A stretch of DNA of 64,000 nt from Microlunatus soli (GCF_900105385.1 NZ_LT629772.1:6386001-6450000); one strand, 5' to 3'. Positions 34,462 through 44,039 are shown, counted from the stretch's first letter. The notes: generated by a model not told the origin, from the letters alone. Translations and numbers: made by a program.

Positions 34462-35121
34462 TCAGGCCAGTCGGCAGACCAGGATGATGTTGTCCAGCAG
34501 CACGCCTTGCTGACCGTCCGGGCCGACCGCCGGCCGTTCGATCGCCTCCAGCCGCTCGACCCGCCAATGGTCCTGGATCAGCCCGAGCTCGTCGAAGGTC
34601 TGCTGCACCGTCGGGAACGGCGGGTGTTCGTGGCCCTCCGGCATCCACGGCGGCGGCGCGCCGTGGTCGACGATCAGCAACCGTCCGCCCAGTGCGACCG
34701 CGCGGGCGGCCTGCTGCAGCACCGCTCCACGGGGGAAGTCCACCGGCGAGTGCAGATACTGCGCGGAGACCAGATCGAAGGTGCCACTGGGAAAATCGGT
34801 CGCCAGATCGTGACGTTCGAAGCTGGTCCGGGCATCCACCCGCTGCTGCTCAGCGGCGGTACGGGCCCGCTGCAACGCGGTCTCGGAGATGTCGATCCCG
34901 GTGACCCGCCAGCCCATCCCGGCCAGCCAGACCGCGTCGCCGCCCTCGCCGCAGCCCAGATCGAGCGCGCTGCCGACCTCCAGTTCGCCGACCACCTCGG
35001 CGAGCACCGGATTGACCCGCCCACTCCAGATCTGGTCCTTCTCCTGATAGCGCCGATCCCAGAAGGTGGTGGCATCGGCTGCCGCGGCCTGCTGCTCCTG
35101 CGTGTCGGAGTGGTCGGTCAT
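34462..35121 (-). CDS. Class I SAM-dependent methyltransferase
   Basis: 219 residues. Tellurite-resistance/TehB-like style: FWDRRYQEKDQIWSGRVNPVLAEVVG at the N-terminus, motif I ALDLGCGEGGDAVWLAGMGWRVTGIDIS, and FDLVSAQYLHSPVDF with LGGRLLIVDHG. Small-molecule substrate unknown. ATG 35121 was selected because AGGAGG stands nine bases upstream; the ATG at 35130 directly abuts the same site and is unlikely to be used. Confidence 0.85.
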   Translation of the reverse strand: MTDHSDTQEQQAAAADATTFWDRRYQEKDQIWSGRVNPVLAEVVGELEVGSALDLGCGEGGDAVWLAGMGWRVTGIDISETALQRARTAAEQQRVDARTSFERHDLATDFPSGTFDLVSAQYLHSPVDFPRGAVLQQAARAVALGGRLLIVDHGAPPPWMPEGHEHPPFPTVQQTFDELGLIQDHWRVERLEAIERPAVGPDGQQGVLLDNIILVCRLA

Positions 35122-35254
35122 GACGGGCATCCTCCTGACGTGTCGGTCACCGTCAAACCCTACTGTCCGCCGCCCACGGTCCGCCCGGTGAGCCGACCGA
35201 TGGTCGGAGTGAAATGACTTGCGTCGTCGTGCGGTATCCAGCAGCCTGCCGTCG

Positions 35255-36226
35255 ATGACCGATGATCAACAGACGGCCGCCGCGGGCGGCTCGGGCAGTC
35301 GACTGCCCGACCTGACGACGCTCGTGACGTCGGCCGACCAAGGGCTGCACCCCTGGATCCGTCAGCGGGTTCGACAGGCGGAGCGGGCTGCCGCGCTGGC
35401 AGCGGAGATCGGTTTCTGGCTGAACACCGCAGCCCAGGACCTGGACCATGCCCGTGGATTCGCGGCCCATGCACCGTCGATCGGCCAACCGGTCTCGGCG
35501 TACCTGGATCGCTGGCTGCCGCTGTCGCCCGACGCGTCGGTACTCGCCGGCCCGCGCTATCTCGGCCGCGATCCCGAACTGCCCTTCGTCGGCATCACGG
35601 CCGCCGATCGGGTGCTGGGACCGGCCGACAAGGAGTCGCTGATCGGCCTGGCGCGGACCCAATTCGCCCCCTTCCAGCCGAAGTTCGTGCTGCTCTCCTC
35701 CTCCACTCCGCTGTCGGCGTGGTCCGGTTGCCGGTCGGAGAAGCGGCTGCTGGTCGGCGAGATCGGAGAACTCCGGTCCCGACCTGTCACCCCCGGGCTC
35801 GACACCCGCCCCCATCACGTCGACGGCTACCCGGGCTACCGAGCGATTTACGAACGCGACCAGGCAGCCGACCGGGTACGCCGCAGGTGGGCACAGCCCG
35901 AGGACCGCGAGGACTTCGTCCGGCTCGCCGAAGCGGGAATGATCTTCGACGTCCTAGTCGACGGTGAGTGGGCCGGCGTCGTCGCCGCCGAGATCGAGAG
36001 CAAGGGCGGCATCCACGGCGCCGTGGTCCAGGAACTCACACTTGATCAACGGTTCCGTGGCCGCGGCTACGGCAACCAGCTGAGCCTGCTGCTGGCCCGC
36101 GCACTGCCGCTGGACGATGATCAACTGTTGCTCGGCACCATCCACACCGACAACGTCACCGCCTACCGATCCGCCCTGCGCGCCGGCCGGATCGACGTCG
36201 GCGGCGAGATCCTGATCCCTCTCTGA
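35255..36226 (+). CDS. GNAT-like N-acetyltransferase
   Basis: 323 residues. The C-terminal third carries a GNAT acetyl-CoA-binding motif A, VVQELTLDQRFRGRGYGNQL (about 265-284), with R-G-R-G-Y-G as the pyrophosphate loop, followed by HTDNVTAYRSALRAGR typical of motif B. The N-terminal 200 residues match no family I know; they contain a Trp/Pro-rich segment and a Cys (SGCRSEK). Substrate unknown. GTG/ATG starts further upstream are possible; ATG 35255 gives the most natural N-terminus. Confidence 0.65.
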   Translation: MTDDQQTAAAGGSGSRLPDLTTLVTSADQGLHPWIRQRVRQAERAAALAAEIGFWLNTAAQDLDHARGFAAHAPSIGQPVSAYLDRWLPLSPDASVLAGPRYLGRDPELPFVGITAADRVLGPADKESLIGLARTQFAPFQPKFVLLSSSTPLSAWSGCRSEKRLLVGEIGELRSRPVTPGLDTRPHHVDGYPGYRAIYERDQAADRVRRRWAQPEDREDFVRLAEAGMIFDVLVDGEWAGVVAAEIESKGGIHGAVVQELTLDQRFRGRGYGNQLSLLLARALPLDDDQLLLGTIHTDNVTAYRSALRAGRIDVGGEILIPL

Positions 36227-36295
36227 AGCCCTCAGCCTCGGACGCGATAGCCCAGCAGCAGCCCTCAGACCGGCGAGAAGTTGCGGAGCCGAGGA

Positions 36296-36380
36296 GTCGC
36301 GCGAAAATCGGACACACGTCCACTTCTCCCGACCCGTCCTCGACTCAAGCGGACGAAACGACGCGAGTGTCCACGATTCC
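36296..36380. repeat. Two degenerate copies of a dispersed intergenic repeat
   Basis: 36296-36327 (GTCGCGCGAAAATCGGACAC...) aligns in inverse orientation with the repeats at 54237-54520: GCGCGA, TCGGACAC and CGTCC are shared. A weaker copy, ACGCGAGTGTCCACGATTCC, lies at 36361-36380 in the opposite orientation. The rest of the 289-bp gap between the two acetyltransferase genes shows nothing else. Confidence 0.5.
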
Positions 36381-36515
36381 GGTCTGCCGGTCGTCGGTCG
36401 ATGGACACGTACAGGCTTGGAGGGATGCCCTCTTCTTTGCATCCTCGCCCAGTCTGGTCGGGCATCTGACATGAAATCGACGTGAGTGTGCGGCCTGCTG
36501 TGCTGAACTACTCGG

Positions 36516-37229
36516 GTGGACCTGGGGTGGCTGGATCGCGTTGATACGTTCTGGCGCCGGATCTTCGGTGTGTCCGAGCGCGCAATCGGTCCCGTGATCA
36601 CTCGACATCGCATCCCAGAGCTCCGCGACTCCCCCGGAATCTATGCGGTCCTTCGCCACGAAACTGTGCACGTCTCGGCGCCCGCCGACGTCGTGGCATC
36701 GATCCGCCAATGGCAGCCGACGACCGTTACTGTCACCGACGCCAACTGGTGGCACCTGCACCTTCCGGACTGGGAAGTTCTGGGCCCCAGCATTCACGGC
36801 TTCACCGACGCGTCCCCATCGACCAGCGTGCAGCCCACGGAACTCCGGATCGAACCGATCACACCGGGCCGACTCCGCGACCTGCAGTCGACAGTGGATC
36901 GTGCCGAATGGGGCGAAAGCGGCTTTGCCGGCGGTGACGTTGAGCTGGCGTGGCGCGCCACCGACGATGCCGGCCGGACCGTCGCTGCCGCCAACCTGAC
37001 ACCCTTCGACGGGCAGCCCGCCGATGTCGGAGTGCTGACCGATCCGGGTGCGCGCGGCCGTGGTGCTGCGACAACCGTCGCGGCGGTCGCCACCACCTAC
37101 GCCGTTCAGGAATTCGGGATCGCGCGCTGGCGTGCCTTGAGTACGAACCGAGCATCGCTCCGAATCGCCGAACGGCTCGGCTTCATCGCAGACTGCCGCC
37201 AGATAGCACTGCGACCGCGGTTGTCCTGA
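36516..37229 (+). CDS. GNAT family N-acetyltransferase
   Basis: 237 residues. The N-terminal half resembles the regulatory half of two-domain GNAT proteins. The C-terminal half has motif A VGVLTDPGARGRGAATTVAA (about 170-190) and the motif B-like ALSTNRASLRIAERLGFIADC (about 211-231). Substrate unknown. The GTG start at 36516 lacks a clear ribosome-binding site, so the true start may lie slightly downstream. Its end converges with the aminopeptidase gene, 26 bases away. Confidence 0.75.
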   Translation: MDLGWLDRVDTFWRRIFGVSERAIGPVITRHRIPELRDSPGIYAVLRHETVHVSAPADVVASIRQWQPTTVTVTDANWWHLHLPDWEVLGPSIHGFTDASPSTSVQPTELRIEPITPGRLRDLQSTVDRAEWGESGFAGGDVELAWRATDDAGRTVAAANLTPFDGQPADVGVLTDPGARGRGAATTVAAVATTYAVQEFGIARWRALSTNRASLRIAERLGFIADCRQIALRPRLS

Positions 37230-37255
37230 CTGGAAGGTGTCGCCCGTCAGGCAGA

Positions 37256-38230
37256 TCAGCCACGTGCCCCGATGCGGTCTGCGTGCCGGGTATTGGCCGC
37301 CCGCCACGTGTCGATCATGTTCTGCCCGCCGTGCCCTTCTCCCTCGTCGATGATCAGCTCGCTGCCCGGCCATGCCCGGTGCAGCTGCCAGGGAGTGACG
37401 GCCGGCCCGCTGACATCCCGTCGACCGTGAATCAGCGTGGCAGGTATCCCCGACAGTTCGCTTGCTCGCTCCAGGATCGATGGGGCGAGGAACGCATCGT
37501 TGGCCCAGTAATGCGTGACCAGGGTTGCGAAGACATGTCGGAACTCGAGGTCGTCCCAGCGTGGGTCGCGGTGCAAACCTGCGCCGATGGAGATGTGGTG
37601 GTCCTCCCACTCCGCCCAAGCGATCGATGCGGCATCTCGGATGGCGGGGTCCCGATGGGTCATCAGCTGCGCGTAGGCGTCGATGACGCGGCCCTGACCG
37701 CGGTGGTACCCGATCCCTGCCTGCTCGGCATGCGCGGCCAGCCGGTTCCATGCCTCCGGGAAGATCGCTCCGACCGTCTCGGTGATCCACTCGACCTGAA
37801 ATCGATCAGTCGTCGTCACTGCCATTGCAACGATTCCGAGACTGCGTTCCGGGTGCGCTTGGGCATAGGCGAGTGCAAGTGTCGAGCCCCATGAGACGCC
37901 GTTGATCAGCCAACGATCAACACCGAGGTGCTCACGCAACTGTTCAAGATCGCCGATCAGCTGCACCGTGGTGTTCTGAGCGAGGTCGTAGCCCGGGGCG
38001 GTGACGTGTGGAGTCGACCGGCCGCAACCGCGTTGATCAAGACCGATGATGCGAAACCGCGACGCGTCGAACTTCTCCCGGTAACCGCCGCGTCCGAGCG
38101 TGCCACCAGGACCGCCGTGGAGGTACAGAGCCGGGATGCCACCGGGCGCACCCGATTCCTCCCAGAAGACCTCGTGCCCGTCACCGACAGCTAGCATCCC
38201 CGACCTATGGACCAGTGCTTCCTCGGACAC
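37256..38230 (-). CDS. pip: Proline iminopeptidase / alpha-beta hydrolase
   Basis: 324 residues of the S33 prolyl aminopeptidase type. HGGPGG oxyanion motif (about 39-44), DQRGCGRSTPH, nucleophile Ser in NGVSWGSTLALAYAQAHPERS (about 110), Asp and His expected in HGRRDVSGP and EGHGG. It releases N-terminal proline from peptides. GTG 38230 was kept because the family has a short N-terminal strand before DGHEVFWEE; ATG at 38197 is a good alternative start. Cytoplasmic; no signal peptide. Confidence 0.88.
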   Translation of the reverse strand: MSEEALVHRSGMLAVGDGHEVFWEESGAPGGIPALYLHGGPGGTLGRGGYREKFDASRFRIIGLDQRGCGRSTPHVTAPGYDLAQNTTVQLIGDLEQLREHLGVDRWLINGVSWGSTLALAYAQAHPERSLGIVAMAVTTTDRFQVEWITETVGAIFPEAWNRLAAHAEQAGIGYHRGQGRVIDAYAQLMTHRDPAIRDAASIAWAEWEDHHISIGAGLHRDPRWDDLEFRHVFATLVTHYWANDAFLAPSILERASELSGIPATLIHGRRDVSGPAVTPWQLHRAWPGSELIIDEGEGHGGQNMIDTWRAANTRHADRIGARG

Positions 38231-38326
38231 GGTAGGCGAGCCTATCGGACCGCCGAGTGCAGCTCCGCGGGCCGATCTCGACTCCCGGTTCTAGGGAACC
38301 GCTGATGACTTCCCTAGACTCCACGG

Positions 38327-38845
38327 GTGACGAGCACACCCGGCCCACACCGACTCGATCATGTCGTCCCACTCACCGAAGCGCGGTTGACCGCGGCCCG
38401 CAATGGCTGGCGGGAGAAGGTGTTGATCTACCTGACCCGCGATCCGTCCGAGCTGTTGGTGCTGGAACACACCGACGAATATCCCACGGCCGGCGTGCAG
38501 GTGCCGGGCGGCGGCGTCGAACCGGGCGAACAGCCGGCAGCGGCAGCCGTTCGGGAGCTCGCCGAGGAGACCGGGCTGCACAGCAGGTCGCCGGCGGTGT
38601 ATCTGGAATCCCGGATCTGGGACCAGGCGGTCGCGCCGTCGATGGTCCGGCACTACTTCTGGGTGGCCGCGCCGGCGGACGCTCCCGACCGGTGGTCACA
38701 CGTTGTGACCGCCGGTGAGGAAGACGAAGGAATGCTGTTCTGGTTGACCTTCCGCTCTCGGAACACCGCCGGGCTGACCGCCGGTTACGGCTGGGATTCG
38801 GCCTTGGACCGGCTGGACAGCGTCCTATCGGCCCGTGATCACTGA
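38327..38845 (+). CDS. Nudix hydrolase
   Basis: 172 residues. The Nudix box GGGVEPGEQPAAAAVRELAEETGL (residues about 61-84) is complete: G-x5-E-x7-R-E-L-x-E-E-x-G-L, which binds Mg and cleaves nucleoside diphosphates linked to another moiety. Substrate unknown. GTG start with little upstream Shine-Dalgarno signal. Convergent with the sugar isomerase gene. Confidence 0.88.
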   Translation: MTSTPGPHRLDHVVPLTEARLTAARNGWREKVLIYLTRDPSELLVLEHTDEYPTAGVQVPGGGVEPGEQPAAAAVRELAEETGLHSRSPAVYLESRIWDQAVAPSMVRHYFWVAAPADAPDRWSHVVTAGEEDEGMLFWLTFRSRNTAGLTAGYGWDSALDRLDSVLSARDH

Positions 38846-38893
38846 GCCCGCAATGCTCGAGCTCCGACAATTGGACGCCTCGGCCTGCTCGCC

Positions 38894-39787
38894 TCAGGAG
38901 GTGGTCAGGTAACCGGCCGGTGCCTGCCGGCGGACGTGGTCAAATGCTTCGTCGAATCGGTCCGGAGCCAATTCCTTCAACTGGTGCAGGACGATCGCGC
39001 CGTCGAAGCGGTGCTGCTGGAGTTGGAGCAGATAGTGGGCATAGTCGAGCTTGCCCTGTCCTGCGGCGCGTCCACCGGCGTCCGCGTCATGATCAAGATC
39101 CTTGGCGTGAGCCAGCACGATGTCGTCACCGACAAGATCGAAGACCGCGTCCAGATGATCCGACATCCGCTCCAGGTCACCGGCGTGGAAGATGTTGGCC
39201 ACATCCATCAGCACCTTCACCGCCGGGCTACCGATCTCGTCCATCAACCGACGAGCGTTCTGGGCAGAGTTGACGACGTTGTTGTACTCGGGCTCGAATG
39301 CCAGCCGCACCTGTGCGGCTTCGGCGGCCCGGGCCGCCGGTCGCAGCTGATCGAGCAGGTCCGACCATGCCTCGTCGGAGGCATTCAACGGACTGTGCTG
39401 CCACATGATGTCCTGACGGGTTCCGGTGCAGACGGCGACGATGTCGGTGTCGAACAGGTGTGTCAGATCGATCAAAGTGATCAGATGTCGGAGATTGCGC
39501 TCACGACGATCCGGGTCCGGGTGGATCATGTTGTAGGTGCCGTCGACCGCAGCGACGCGGATCCCGCGGGTTCGCAATACCTCACTGGTCTGCGCCGCGA
39601 AGTCCGCGTCCAGATGGGGACCCAGGACATCCAGACCGAAGAGCAGCGCGTCGCGAACTGCCACCTCCGCCACGGCCGAACCCAGCTGGAGTTGGACGGT
39701 GTCGATGCCGTGTTCGACGATCCGATCCGCCACCTCCGCCAGGTCCGAACCATCGAACTCTGTTGTCATCACGCCGATCGCGGCCAT
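38894..39787 (-). CDS. Sugar phosphate isomerase/epimerase-like TIM-barrel protein
   Basis: 297 residues, xylose-isomerase-like TIM barrel (AP endonuclease 2 superfamily). Acidic and His metal-ligand candidates: LAFEPEYNNVVN (Glu), LMDVANIFHAGD (Asp, His), VLAHAKDLDHD (His). It isomerises or epimerises a sugar or inositol derivative; the specific substrate is unknown. AGGAG stands nine bases before the ATG. It is not next to a transporter or kinase that would indicate the pathway. The 220-bp gap upstream (39788-40007) shows nothing I recognise. Confidence 0.85.
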   Translation of the reverse strand: MAAIGVMTTEFDGSDLAEVADRIVEHGIDTVQLQLGSAVAEVAVRDALLFGLDVLGPHLDADFAAQTSEVLRTRGIRVAAVDGTYNMIHPDPDRRERNLRHLITLIDLTHLFDTDIVAVCTGTRQDIMWQHSPLNASDEAWSDLLDQLRPAARAAEAAQVRLAFEPEYNNVVNSAQNARRLMDEIGSPAVKVLMDVANIFHAGDLERMSDHLDAVFDLVGDDIVLAHAKDLDHDADAGGRAAGQGKLDYAHYLLQLQQHRFDGAIVLHQLKELAPDRFDEAFDHVRRQAPAGYLTTS

Positions 39788-40007
39788 CGTCCCGCACTCC
39801 TCTCGTCAACTCACAGCGGAGCCGCGATTCCTGCAGGTCGTCGCAGACTCACTCCGCCGCCCAGAAGCATTCCACAGTGGCATGGCGGAGACGCCTCGGA
39901 GTCACCTGTCGTCGGGGAACCCATGATGCGCTGGTATCGGTGGGCTCGGCACCGGCCGACTCGACAGCACCATTCGTCGTTTTCGGGCGATGAGTCGGCG
40001 CAGTGAG

Positions 40008-40408
40008 TCAGGCGACGTCGTCTTCCCAGGCGCTGCAGCGTTCTGGTGTGCTGTCGTTCTTGCTGTCGACCAGGCACACCATGTATCTGACCGGTTTGTT
40101 CTCGACGATCTTGTAGTTGCGATGCTCTGCCGCGCCGTTCAGTCCGTTGCCGTTGAACACCCTGTCGAGTTCCATCCACTCGCGATACCCGGTCTCCGGG
40201 TTCGGCTGAACACCTCGATCACTCCGCGCACACCCTTGCCATCCGCGGTCCAGTCGTTGACCGTGAAGTGCTCGCCGTAGGACTGGAACCACACGGTGCC
40301 GGCGTTCTTCCCGGCGGTGTCGGCTCCTCCGTCCGCCTGCGCGGGCGTCGTCGTCATGGTGAGTGCCGCGGCAGCAGCGATCGCAAGCATCACGATACGT
40401 CGCATCAT
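40008..40408 (-). pseudogene. Frameshifted small secreted protein
   Basis: A signal-peptide-bearing N-terminus (MMRRIVMLAIAAAAALTM, cleavage after AQA) followed by GTVWFQSYGEHFTVNDWTAD and KGVRGVIEVF is in one frame. The continuation, QPNPETGYREWMELDRVFNG to VRYMVCLVDSKNDSTPERCS, is in another. Together they make a plausible about 130-residue exported protein of the Streptomyces-type small secreted beta proteins. The junction is near 40209 (after GTG TTC, minus strand) and needs one missing base. GAAGGA precedes the start ATG. It could be a real frameshift mutation or a base-calling error; codon use looks normal on both sides. Confidence 0.7.
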
Positions 40409-40533
40409 CGTGTTTTCCTTCACTGGTTGAGGATTGATCGTCGTCGCAGAAGATTGAATGAGGGTTCGGGGCAGGCTGATCGCGATTCGATATGGGTCGA
40501 AACACGTGAGTCTTCGTTGACGAGGGTCGGCGA

Positions 40534-43500
40534 TCAGCGAAAATCACGGGAGACGTACTTGCGCGGGATCACCTGGGCGGCCCGCGGGATCACCTGGACC
40601 AACCGGTCGAGCCGATCGGCCGACAGATTGGTGACACCGTCGGTGTGTTCGATCGTTCCGCGGATGATCATGCCTGCGGTGTTCCGTGCGATCCGGCGAT
40701 AGCGCTTCCACAGCACCTCGGTGCAGATGACGTTGAGCATCCCGGTCTCGTCCTCCAGGTTGAGGAAGGTGACACCGCCGGCCGTGCTCGGGCGCTGTCG
40801 GTGGGTGACCATCCCGGCAACCTTGATCCGACGCCCGTCATACTCCGGACCGGACGCGAACAAGTCCTTGATCGCAACCACGCCAAGATCATCCAGCTCC
40901 GTCCGCAGATGGGCGATCGGATGCTCACCGGGAGAGATCTTGGTCGCCCAGATGTCGGCCAGGGTCAGCTCGGTGATGCTCATCCCGGGCAGCTCCGGCG
41001 GCGGAGCGTCGATCGCAGTCCCCTCGAGCTGATCTTGACTGTCGGCGTAGCCGGCATCCCACAATGCCTGCCGGCGGCTGACCCCGAAGCTGTCGAAGGC
41101 ACCTGCCGTCGCCAGTGCTTCGGCCTGCTTGACCGTCAATCCTGCTCGCCGGACGACATCGTTGATACTGCTGAACGGTCGTCGCTCACGCTCTTCGACG
41201 ATCTTGGTGGCAGCCGGTTCGCCCAGCCCCTGCACCGTGGTGAGTCCGAGTCGTACGGCGAGAGCACCATCGCGACGATGAGCGGGAGTCGGATCATCGC
41301 AACCCGGATCGAACGGACCGACCGGCGGCTGATGTTGATCAAGGCAGCTGTCCATTCCGGTAGGGACCTGAGCTTGTCGAAGCGATGTCCTGAGCCTGTC
41401 GAAGGGGGTCGTTCTTTGAACATCGGCTTCCGGTCCCTCGACAGGCTCAGGTCCTGTTTCGGGTTCCAGGCCGGTGTCGACCGCAGACGCGACGATGTCG
41501 GGGCGGAGCACGGTGACACCGTGCCGGCGGGCATCGGCGACCAGGGACTGCGGTGAGTAGAAGCCCATCGGCTGGGCGCGGAGCAGGCCGGCCAGGTAGG
41601 CACCGGGATAGTGCAGCTTCAGCCAGCCGGTGGCGTACACGATCAGGGCGAAGCTCAGGGCGTGACTCTCGGCGAAACCGAAGTTGGCGAAGGCCTCGAT
41701 CCGGTCGTAGATGCCCTGGGCCAGATCACCGGTGATGCCATTGGCGGCCATCCCGTCGAAGAGCTTCTGTCGCAGCCGTTCGATCTTCTCCACGCCCCGT
41801 TTGGAACCCATCGCCCGGCGCAGCAGGTCGGCATCGTCACCGGTGCAACCACCGACGGTCATCGCGATCTGCATCAACTGTTCCTGGAACAGCGGGATCC
41901 CCTTGGTCCGTTCCAGCACCGGCTGCAGCAGCGGATGCGGATAGGTCACCGGATCGATGCCGGTCGCCCGTCGGATGTAGGGATGCACCGCACCACCCTG
42001 GATCGGGCCGGGACGGATCAACGCCACCTCGATCACCAGATCGTAGAAACGCCGTGGGCGCAGCCGCGGCAGGGTGCCGACCTGGGCCCGGCTCTCCACC
42101 TGGAACAGACCGACCGAGTCGGCCCGGCAGAGCATGTCGTAGACCGCAGGCTCCTCCTTGGGCAAGGTGGCGAACTCCCAATGCTCCCCCAGGTGCTGAT
42201 CGATCATCGCCAGCGTGTGGCTGATCGCGCTCAGGATGCCGAGCCCGAGGAAGTCGAACTTGACCAGCCCCATCCAGGCGCAACTGTCCTTGTCCCATTG
42301 CAGGATCGTTCGATTCTCCATCCGGGCGTGTTCGATCGGGACCACTTCGCCGACCGGCTGCTCGGTCAGCACCATCCCGCCGGAGTGGATGCCCAGGTGC
42401 CGTGGTGCGGTGATCAACTTGTTGGCCAGTTCGACCACCGGCCGAGGAATCTCATGATCATCGTCGTCGGTGACCGTGCTCCAGCTGTCGATCTGCTTGG
42501 ACCAGGCGTCCTGCTGGCCCGGTGAGTAGCCGAGCGCCTTGGCCATGTCCCGGACCGCCGACTTGGGTCGATAGCTGATCACGTCGGCGACCTGGGCGGC
42601 GTTCCGCCGACCGTAGCGCCGATACACCTCCTGGATCACCTCCTCGCGTCGGTCGGAATCGAAGTCGACGTCGATGTCCGGCTCCTCCTCCCGGGTGGTG
42701 GCCAGGAACCGTTCGAACGGCAGGTCGTAGCGGATCGGGTCGACAGCGGTGATCCCGAGGGTGTAGCAGACCACCGAGTTGGCGGCCGATCCCCTGCCCT
42801 GGCAAAGAATCCCGCGTTCCTTGGCGAAGGTGACCATGTCCCGGACGATCAGGAAGTAGCCCTCGAAGCCCTTCTCCGCGATCACCGCGAGCTCTTTGTC
42901 CAACCGGGCCTGGGCCTGCTCACGGATGTCCGGATACAGCTGATCTGCGCCTCTTCGGGTCAACTCCCGCAGCCAACTCGTCGGATCGTGCCCCGGCGGC
43001 ACGTCCAGCTTCGGCAACCTCGGCTTGGCGGCTCGCAGATCGAAGGCCAGCTGGCGACCAAGATCAGCAGCTCGCCGCACCGCACCGGGATAGCGGCCAA
43101 ACCGCTGGGCCATCTCCGCACCGGAGCGTAGGTGCGCGGTCGGCGGCGGCAACCAGCCGTCCATCTCGGCCAGACTGCGCCGGGCCCGGACCGCCGCCAT
43201 CGCACTGGCCAGCCGATAGTCCTTCGGTGCGGCGTAATGCACGTTGTTGCTGGCGATCGTCGGCAGGCCATGATCAGCAGCGAGCACGGCCAACTCGTCA
43301 TTGATCAGCGAGTCTCCCGGCAGGCCGTGATCGATCAGCTCGACCGTGACGTGATCAAGGCCGAACAACGCAGTCAACCGGTCCAGTTCTGCGGCTGCTG
43401 CTTCGTGTGCCGCCGCACCGGACTCACTGCGCAGAGCCTGTCGGAGGAGTCCCTTGCGGCAACCGGTCAAGATCATCCAGTGACCGCCGTGCGCAGCCGC

Positions 43501-44037
43501 CACCTCCTCCAGATCGTAGACCGGCTTGCCCTTCTCGCCGCCACGCAACTGTGCCTCGGTGATCACACCGGCCAGTCGGCGGTAACCCTCCACGCCATCG
43601 GCCAACACCAGCAGATGGCTGCCCTGCGGATCCGGGATGCCGAGCTGGGCTGCGGTCAGCTCCAACGACAGCTCGGCTCCGTAGACGGTGGACAGGTCGT
43701 ACTCCTTGGCCGCCTCGGCAAACCGGGCAGCACCGTAGAAGCCGTCATGATCGGTCAGCGCCAGCGCGTTCAGACCCAGCCGGACGGCCTCCTCGATCAG
43801 GGTCTCCGGATCGCTGGCTCCGTCCAGGAAGCTGAAGTCGGAATGCGCATGCAGCTCCGCGTACGGCAGCACCGGGCCGTCCGGTCGCTTGACCTCGTCC
43901 TTGGCCAGATACTCCTCGCGATGATGCGACCAGCCGGGGCCATTGTCACCGTGCGGATTCTCCCAGGGCTTGGCAGGCCGACCGGACAACTTGCGTTCCA
44001 GCTCCGACCAGGAGATCGGTGGATTGTTGTACGCCAT
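40534..44037 (-). CDS. dnaE2: Error-prone DNA polymerase III alpha subunit
   Basis: 1167 residues. N-terminal PHP domain (YAELHAHSDFSFLDGASDPE), the C-family polymerase core with catalytic aspartates in PDIDVDFDSDRREEVI, YRPKSAVRDMAKALGYS, HLGIHSGGMVLTEQP, FGFAESHALSFALIVY, a helix-hairpin-helix region and a C-terminal OB fold (IKVAGMVTHRQRPSTAGGVTFL). DnaE2 is the translesion partner of ImuB in the SOS mutasome. Residues about 861-891 are encoded by a REP-like insertion (EPVEG...FDRLRTSLRQAQ), just before the HhH region, in frame. ATG 44037 is supported by AGGGGG about ten bases upstream; GTG 44061 is possible. Downstream of imuB, same operon. Confidence 0.95.
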   Translation of the reverse strand: MAYNNPPISWSELERKLSGRPAKPWENPHGDNGPGWSHHREEYLAKDEVKRPDGPVLPYAELHAHSDFSFLDGASDPETLIEEAVRLGLNALALTDHDGFYGAARFAEAAKEYDLSTVYGAELSLELTAAQLGIPDPQGSHLLVLADGVEGYRRLAGVITEAQLRGGEKGKPVYDLEEVAAAHGGHWMILTGCRKGLLRQALRSESGAAAHEAAAAELDRLTALFGLDHVTVELIDHGLPGDSLINDELAVLAADHGLPTIASNNVHYAAPKDYRLASAMAAVRARRSLAEMDGWLPPPTAHLRSGAEMAQRFGRYPGAVRRAADLGRQLAFDLRAAKPRLPKLDVPPGHDPTSWLRELTRRGADQLYPDIREQAQARLDKELAVIAEKGFEGYFLIVRDMVTFAKERGILCQGRGSAANSVVCYTLGITAVDPIRYDLPFERFLATTREEEPDIDVDFDSDRREEVIQEVYRRYGRRNAAQVADVISYRPKSAVRDMAKALGYSPGQQDAWSKQIDSWSTVTDDDDHEIPRPVVELANKLITAPRHLGIHSGGMVLTEQPVGEVVPIEHARMENRTILQWDKDSCAWMGLVKFDFLGLGILSAISHTLAMIDQHLGEHWEFATLPKEEPAVYDMLCRADSVGLFQVESRAQVGTLPRLRPRRFYDLVIEVALIRPGPIQGGAVHPYIRRATGIDPVTYPHPLLQPVLERTKGIPLFQEQLMQIAMTVGGCTGDDADLLRRAMGSKRGVEKIERLRQKLFDGMAANGITGDLAQGIYDRIEAFANFGFAESHALSFALIVYATGWLKLHYPGAYLAGLLRAQPMGFYSPQSLVADARRHGVTVLRPDIVASAVDTGLEPETGPEPVEGPEADVQRTTPFDRLRTSLRQAQVPTGMDSCLDQHQPPVGPFDPGCDDPTPAHRRDGALAVRLGLTTVQGLGEPAATKIVEERERRPFSSINDVVRRAGLTVKQAEALATAGAFDSFGVSRRQALWDAGYADSQDQLEGTAIDAPPPELPGMSITELTLADIWATKISPGEHPIAHLRTELDDLGVVAIKDLFASGPEYDGRRIKVAGMVTHRQRPSTAGGVTFLNLEDETGMLNVICTEVLWKRYRRIARNTAGMIIRGTIEHTDGVTNLSADRLDRLVQVIPRAAQVIPRKYVSRDFR
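41363..41454. repeat. REP-like inverted repeats inside dnaE2
   Basis: CCTGAGCTTGTCGAAG (41367-41382) and CCTGAGCCTGTCGAAGGGGG (about 41388-41407), then the inverted CCCTCGACAGGCTCAGG (41435-41451). It inserts about 30 codons without breaking the frame. The same motif is found at 12165-12181, 45593-45637 and 51537-51592. Confidence 0.75.
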
Positions 44038-44039
44038 CA

